This document shows positions 61,317 through 64,000 of a stretch of 64,000 nt of DNA, one piece after another (position 1 is the stretch's first letter; each line of letters starts with the position of its first letter). Both the position numbers and the translations under genes were made by a program. The stretch is taken from assembly GCA_902520885.1 (NCBI GenBank), contig CABYPW010000009.1, positions 26,615-90,614 of the forward strand. The letters are read 5' to 3'. The notes below the pieces were generated by a model. The model was not told where the DNA came from and searched no databases. It worked only from the letters and a program-made list of their open reading frames with translations. Source of the stretch: an uncultured SAR116 cluster alpha proteobacterium (GTDB lineage Bacteria > Pseudomonadota > Alphaproteobacteria > Puniceispirillales > Puniceispirillaceae).

Positions 61317-62102
61317 TTATTTTCCTTCAAAAATAGGAGTACGTTTCTCCATAAATGCTGTTCTTCCTTCGATATAATCAGAGCTTTCAAAGCAATTCAT
61401 TACTTTCTCATTACATGCAACAAGGTCTTTTTCAGATTCCTCTAAAACACATTGGTTTGTTATAAATTTTGTTGCTTCAATTGTTAACGGAGCGTTTGAT
61501 GCTATCATATTTGCAACCTCAAGGCAGTAAGATGCTACATCTGTGTCATCAAGAATTTTATTTATAAAACCCATTGATATCATTTCCTCTGCAGAAAAGC
61601 GCCTGGCAGTATAAAAAATCTCTTTAGTGAAAGCAGGACCAATGAGTTGAACAAGCCTATTAATTCCCTCATATTCATATCCAAGCCCTAACTTTGCAGC
61701 TGGAATGGCAAACTGAGACGAATTACCGCAAAACCGCATATCACAACTTGCTGCTAGTCCAATACCGCCTCCAATGCAAAAGCCATCTATCTGAGCTATT
61801 GTTGGTTTAGGAAAATTGGCTACGCCGTCATAAACTTTTTTTGTCATATTATTATATTCTGTCACACCTTCTTTGCTTGCTCTTTCACTATCGAATTTAG
61901 ATATATCGGCACCCGCAACAAAAGATTTGCCACCTGCTCCAGATAGGATTAAAGCTCTTATGCTTTCATCTAATTTTAGTGTTTGTAGAGCCTTGTCTAC
62001 AGTTTCCCACATTTCGAGAGAAACAGCATTTCTCTTTTCAGGTTGATTGAAAATGATGTGTGCAATAGGACCGTTGCGGTGCTGTAGAATTTTTTCTTCC
62101 AT
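61317..62102 (-). CDS. Enoyl-CoA hydratase/isomerase family protein
   Basis: A 261-residue crotonase. The oxyanion-hole blocks are GGKSFVAGADISKF and IDGFCIGGGIGLAASCDMRF (key part GFCIGGGIGLAASCD). In the second active-site region it reads AAKLGLGYEYEG, where classical hydratases have a Glu at a similar place, so hydratase activity is possible but not assured. It lies 22 bp downstream of the CaiB/BaiF gene and is probably cotranscribed with it and perhaps with mcd. Confidence 0.9.
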   Translation of the reverse strand: MEEKILQHRNGPIAHIIFNQPEKRNAVSLEMWETVDKALQTLKLDESIRALILSGAGGKSFVAGADISKFDSERASKEGVTEYNNMTKKVYDGVANFPKPTIAQIDGFCIGGGIGLAASCDMRFCGNSSQFAIPAAKLGLGYEYEGINRLVQLIGPAFTKEIFYTARRFSAEEMISMGFINKILDDTDVASYCLEVANMIASNAPLTIEATKFITNQCVLEESEKDLVACNEKVMNCFESSDYIEGRTAFMEKRTPIFEGK

Positions 62103-62124
62103 TCTTTTACCTTATCTTCAATGA

Positions 62125-63321
62125 TCAAACAAATTTATTGTCACGCAAAAGTTTAATATCACTGTCCTCGTAACCTAACTCAGCTAAAATTTGATTGGTA
62201 TGTTCTCCTATTTTAGGAGCTGCTCTACTAAGTTGACTATCTGTTCGCGAGAGGGATACAGGTTGCGTTAATACCTGTATTTTTTCTAAGTCTGTATTAA
62301 TTACTGATTGGCTTACATCAAGGAAATTTACTTGTTCGTCAGAAAACATTTGGTCGATTGAATATATCGGGCCACATGGAACACCATGTTTATTTAATAG
62401 TGATATCCAGTCTGAAGTAGTTTTATGAATGGTGCATTCATTTATGTTTTTCCCAAGTTTGTCTCTATTTTCAGATCTTGCTACAGCAGTTGAAAATAGC
62501 GGGTCGTAGATCCATTCTTCGTGGCCAAATGCCATAGCTAATTTTTTCCAAATTGTTTCACCAGACGCTGCGATATTCATAAAACCATCTTTGGTTTTAA
62601 AAACTCCTGTTGGGATAGAAGTTGGATGATTATTTCCAGCCTGTCTTGGTATTTCTCCATTCATAACATATCTTGCTGCCTGAAAATCGAGCATAAAAAT
62701 TTGTGATTGCAATAAAGATGTTTGAACCCACTGTCCTTTCCCAGAACTCATTCGTTCATATAAGGCTAGTAAAATGCCTTGGGCCGCAAATAATCCAGCA
62801 GACAAGTCTGCAAGTGGTATCCCAACACGCATTGGGCCACCACCAGGCTCTCCTGTTATTGACATTAAACCAGACATCCCTTGTGCGACTTGATCAAAAC
62901 CTGGTCTATTTTTATAGGGACCTTCCTGGCCAAATCCAGATATTGAGGCAAGAATAATCGCTGGGTTCACAGTAGAGAGTGTTTCATAATCTATGCCTAG
63001 TTTATATTTTACATCAGGTCTAAAATTTTCTACGACGACATCAGCTTTATTCAGCAATTTTTTAAAAATATCATATCCTTCTTTTGATTTTAGATTTAGG
63101 GAAAGTCCTTCTTTTCCTCTATGAAGATTTTGAAAATCTGGTCCGTTTCTTGGCCCTCCCATTTCTGAGGCATCCTCTGGAGCTTCGATCTTTATGACTC
63201 TAGCCCCCCAGTCGCTTAATTGTCGCACGCACGTTGGGCCTGAGCGTACGCGTGAAATGTCGAGAACGCATATATCACTTAAGACACCACTTTTTCTTCG
63301 GTTTTCTGAGTTGAGCAACAT
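62125..63321 (-). CDS. CaiB/BaiF-family (class III) CoA-transferase
   Basis: A 398-residue CoA-transferase: VLDISRVRSGPTCVRQLSDWGARVIKIE (key parts RSGPTCVRQL, GARVIKIE), LHRGKEGLSLNLKS, VVVENFRPDVKYKLG and, at the expected nucleophile position, the aspartate in GIPLADLSAGLFAAQG. It moves CoA between a carboxylic acid and an acyl-CoA. The ATG at 63321 with GGAAAA upstream is preferred; a GTG at 63348 would add nine residues. With the crotonase and MCD it suggests use of a short dicarboxylic or branched acid. Confidence 0.92.
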   Translation of the reverse strand: MLLNSENRRKSGVLSDICVLDISRVRSGPTCVRQLSDWGARVIKIEAPEDASEMGGPRNGPDFQNLHRGKEGLSLNLKSKEGYDIFKKLLNKADVVVENFRPDVKYKLGIDYETLSTVNPAIILASISGFGQEGPYKNRPGFDQVAQGMSGLMSITGEPGGGPMRVGIPLADLSAGLFAAQGILLALYERMSSGKGQWVQTSLLQSQIFMLDFQAARYVMNGEIPRQAGNNHPTSIPTGVFKTKDGFMNIAASGETIWKKLAMAFGHEEWIYDPLFSTAVARSENRDKLGKNINECTIHKTTSDWISLLNKHGVPCGPIYSIDQMFSDEQVNFLDVSQSVINTDLEKIQVLTQPVSLSRTDSQLSRAAPKIGEHTNQILAELGYEDSDIKLLRDNKFV

Positions 63322-63386
63322 TTTTAGTTTTCCAATTTTCGTTTTCACATTAGCATTGTGATTATCAACTTTACTAGCAATTTTGT

Positions 63387-63869
63387 TTATAAGTTTTCAA
63401 AATTTGAATCAGTATCGATGAAGTTATTTTGTCTCCATGCTTCATAAAGGCATATAGCCACCGCATTCGACAGGTTTAACGAACGACTTTCATTCTGCAT
63501 GGGCAAATATAATTGATGAGATCTAGCAAATTCATCTTTGATATTTTTTGGAAGACCACTAATTTCTGAACCAAATAATAAGGCGTCGTTATTTGAAAAT
63601 TTTACTTGGTCATAGCGTTTATTTCCGAATTTCGTGATTGCCCATATGCTCCTATCTGAGAGCATTTCTTTACATGAAAACCAATTTCTATGAATTATGA
63701 CATCAGCAAGTGATTGATAGTCTAAACCTGCTCTTCGGCATGATTTTTCATCAACAGAAAAGCCTATTGGCTCTATTAAATGCAACCTAGCGCCGCTATT
63801 TGCGCATAGACGAATAATATTTCCAGTGTTTGGTGGTATCTGGGGTGTGTAAAGAATAATTTGCAACAT
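63387..63869 (-). CDS. trmL: tRNA (cytidine/uridine-34-2'-O)-methyltransferase TrmL
   Basis: A 160-residue SPOUT methyltransferase. Knot motifs are TPQIPPNTGNIIRLCANSG near the N-terminus, LLFGSEISGLP, and LPMQNESRSLNLSNAVAICLYEAWRQ (key parts NESRSLNLSNA, CLYEAWRQ), which are diagnostic for TrmL. It methylates the wobble ribose of tRNA-Leu isoacceptors using SAM. It stands alone, 38 bp from the end of the frame upstream of the CaiB gene, on the same strand. Confidence 0.94.
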   Translation of the reverse strand: MLQIILYTPQIPPNTGNIIRLCANSGARLHLIEPIGFSVDEKSCRRAGLDYQSLADVIIHRNWFSCKEMLSDRSIWAITKFGNKRYDQVKFSNNDALLFGSEISGLPKNIKDEFARSHQLYLPMQNESRSLNLSNAVAICLYEAWRQNNFIDTDSNFENL

Positions 63870-64000
63870 AGAATTTATTTGCGTCCTTGTCGAAACAAGA
63901 GATCTAGAATTTTAATAATCTTGGTAACTCAATTTAATCTTGTATACATAATTTTTTAGTAAATTTTTTACTATATTTATTTTAAATTCGCTTAAACTTT

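Noticed and set aside
1..64000. tRNA genes, rRNA, CRISPR arrays, IS elements, riboswitches
   Set aside because: I looked for T-loop signatures, regular repeats, transposase motifs and conserved leader structures by eye and found none that I could support.

Overview
The window is AT-rich bacterial DNA with about 60 tightly packed protein genes. I found no rRNA, tRNA, CRISPR array, prophage or insertion sequence. The content points to a free-living, low-GC marine alphaproteobacterium, possibly SAR116-like. The evidence is a TRAP transporter of the 2-oxoacid/lactate type, three high-affinity solute-binding-protein operons, a DmdA-like demethylase, glucosylglycerate synthesis genes, class III cyclases with TolB/TPR tails, and many SDR, CaiB and crotonase enzymes. 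The taxonomic placement is inference only.

Layout. 1-2.2 kb: a partial serine hydrolase, a DUF4149 membrane protein and an atypical SDR. 2.4-12 kb: a peptide or N-carbamoyl-amino-acid island, with an M29 aminopeptidase, an M20 amidohydrolase, a DUF1028 protein, a complete Dpp-type importer that includes a permease-ATPase fusion, and a GntR regulator. Two abutting 16-bp palindromes lie in the divergent promoter. 12-20.6 kb: a decayed UgpC fragment, a four-gene operon (GT2, nucleosidase, SPL-type radical SAM protein, SDR), two tandem class III cyclases and a peroxiredoxin-like protein. 20.8-27.7 kb: a TRAP operon with an amidase and a D-2-hydroxyacid dehydrogenase, then a DMT permease. 27.9-32.3 kb: an RND (MMPL) exporter fused to a LolA-like domain, followed by an outer-membrane barrel.

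32.3-45.1 kb is the most interesting region. Eleven minus-strand genes with overlapping or abutting ends encode a sugar-type ABC importer, three NTF2/SnoaL-fold proteins, a LacI regulator, a bicupin, a MetE-core protein and an RraA-like aldolase. A divergent pair encodes a fourth NTF2 protein and a lactonase-type amidohydrolase. A near-perfect LacI operator lies between the two units. I read this as one regulated catabolic system for an unknown, probably sugar-derived or O-methylated, substrate.

45.2-51 kb: a CMD gene broken by one nonsense codon, the GpgP/GpgS pair for glucosylglycerate, an M19 dipeptidase, a HAD phosphatase, a YciI protein and an SDR. 51-57 kb: an AhpD-like protein, an SDR, a CaiB pseudogene, a RutE-like nitroreductase, a CoxG-like protein, glutaryl-CoA dehydrogenase and a YHYH protein. 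57.3-64 kb: a DmdA-like protein, a 440-bp non-coding stretch with an inverted repeat, CysQ, malonyl-CoA decarboxylase, a crotonase, a CaiB/BaiF CoA-transferase and TrmL. A recurring design is that each of the three solute-binding-protein genes is followed within about 15 nt by a strong intercistronic hairpin.
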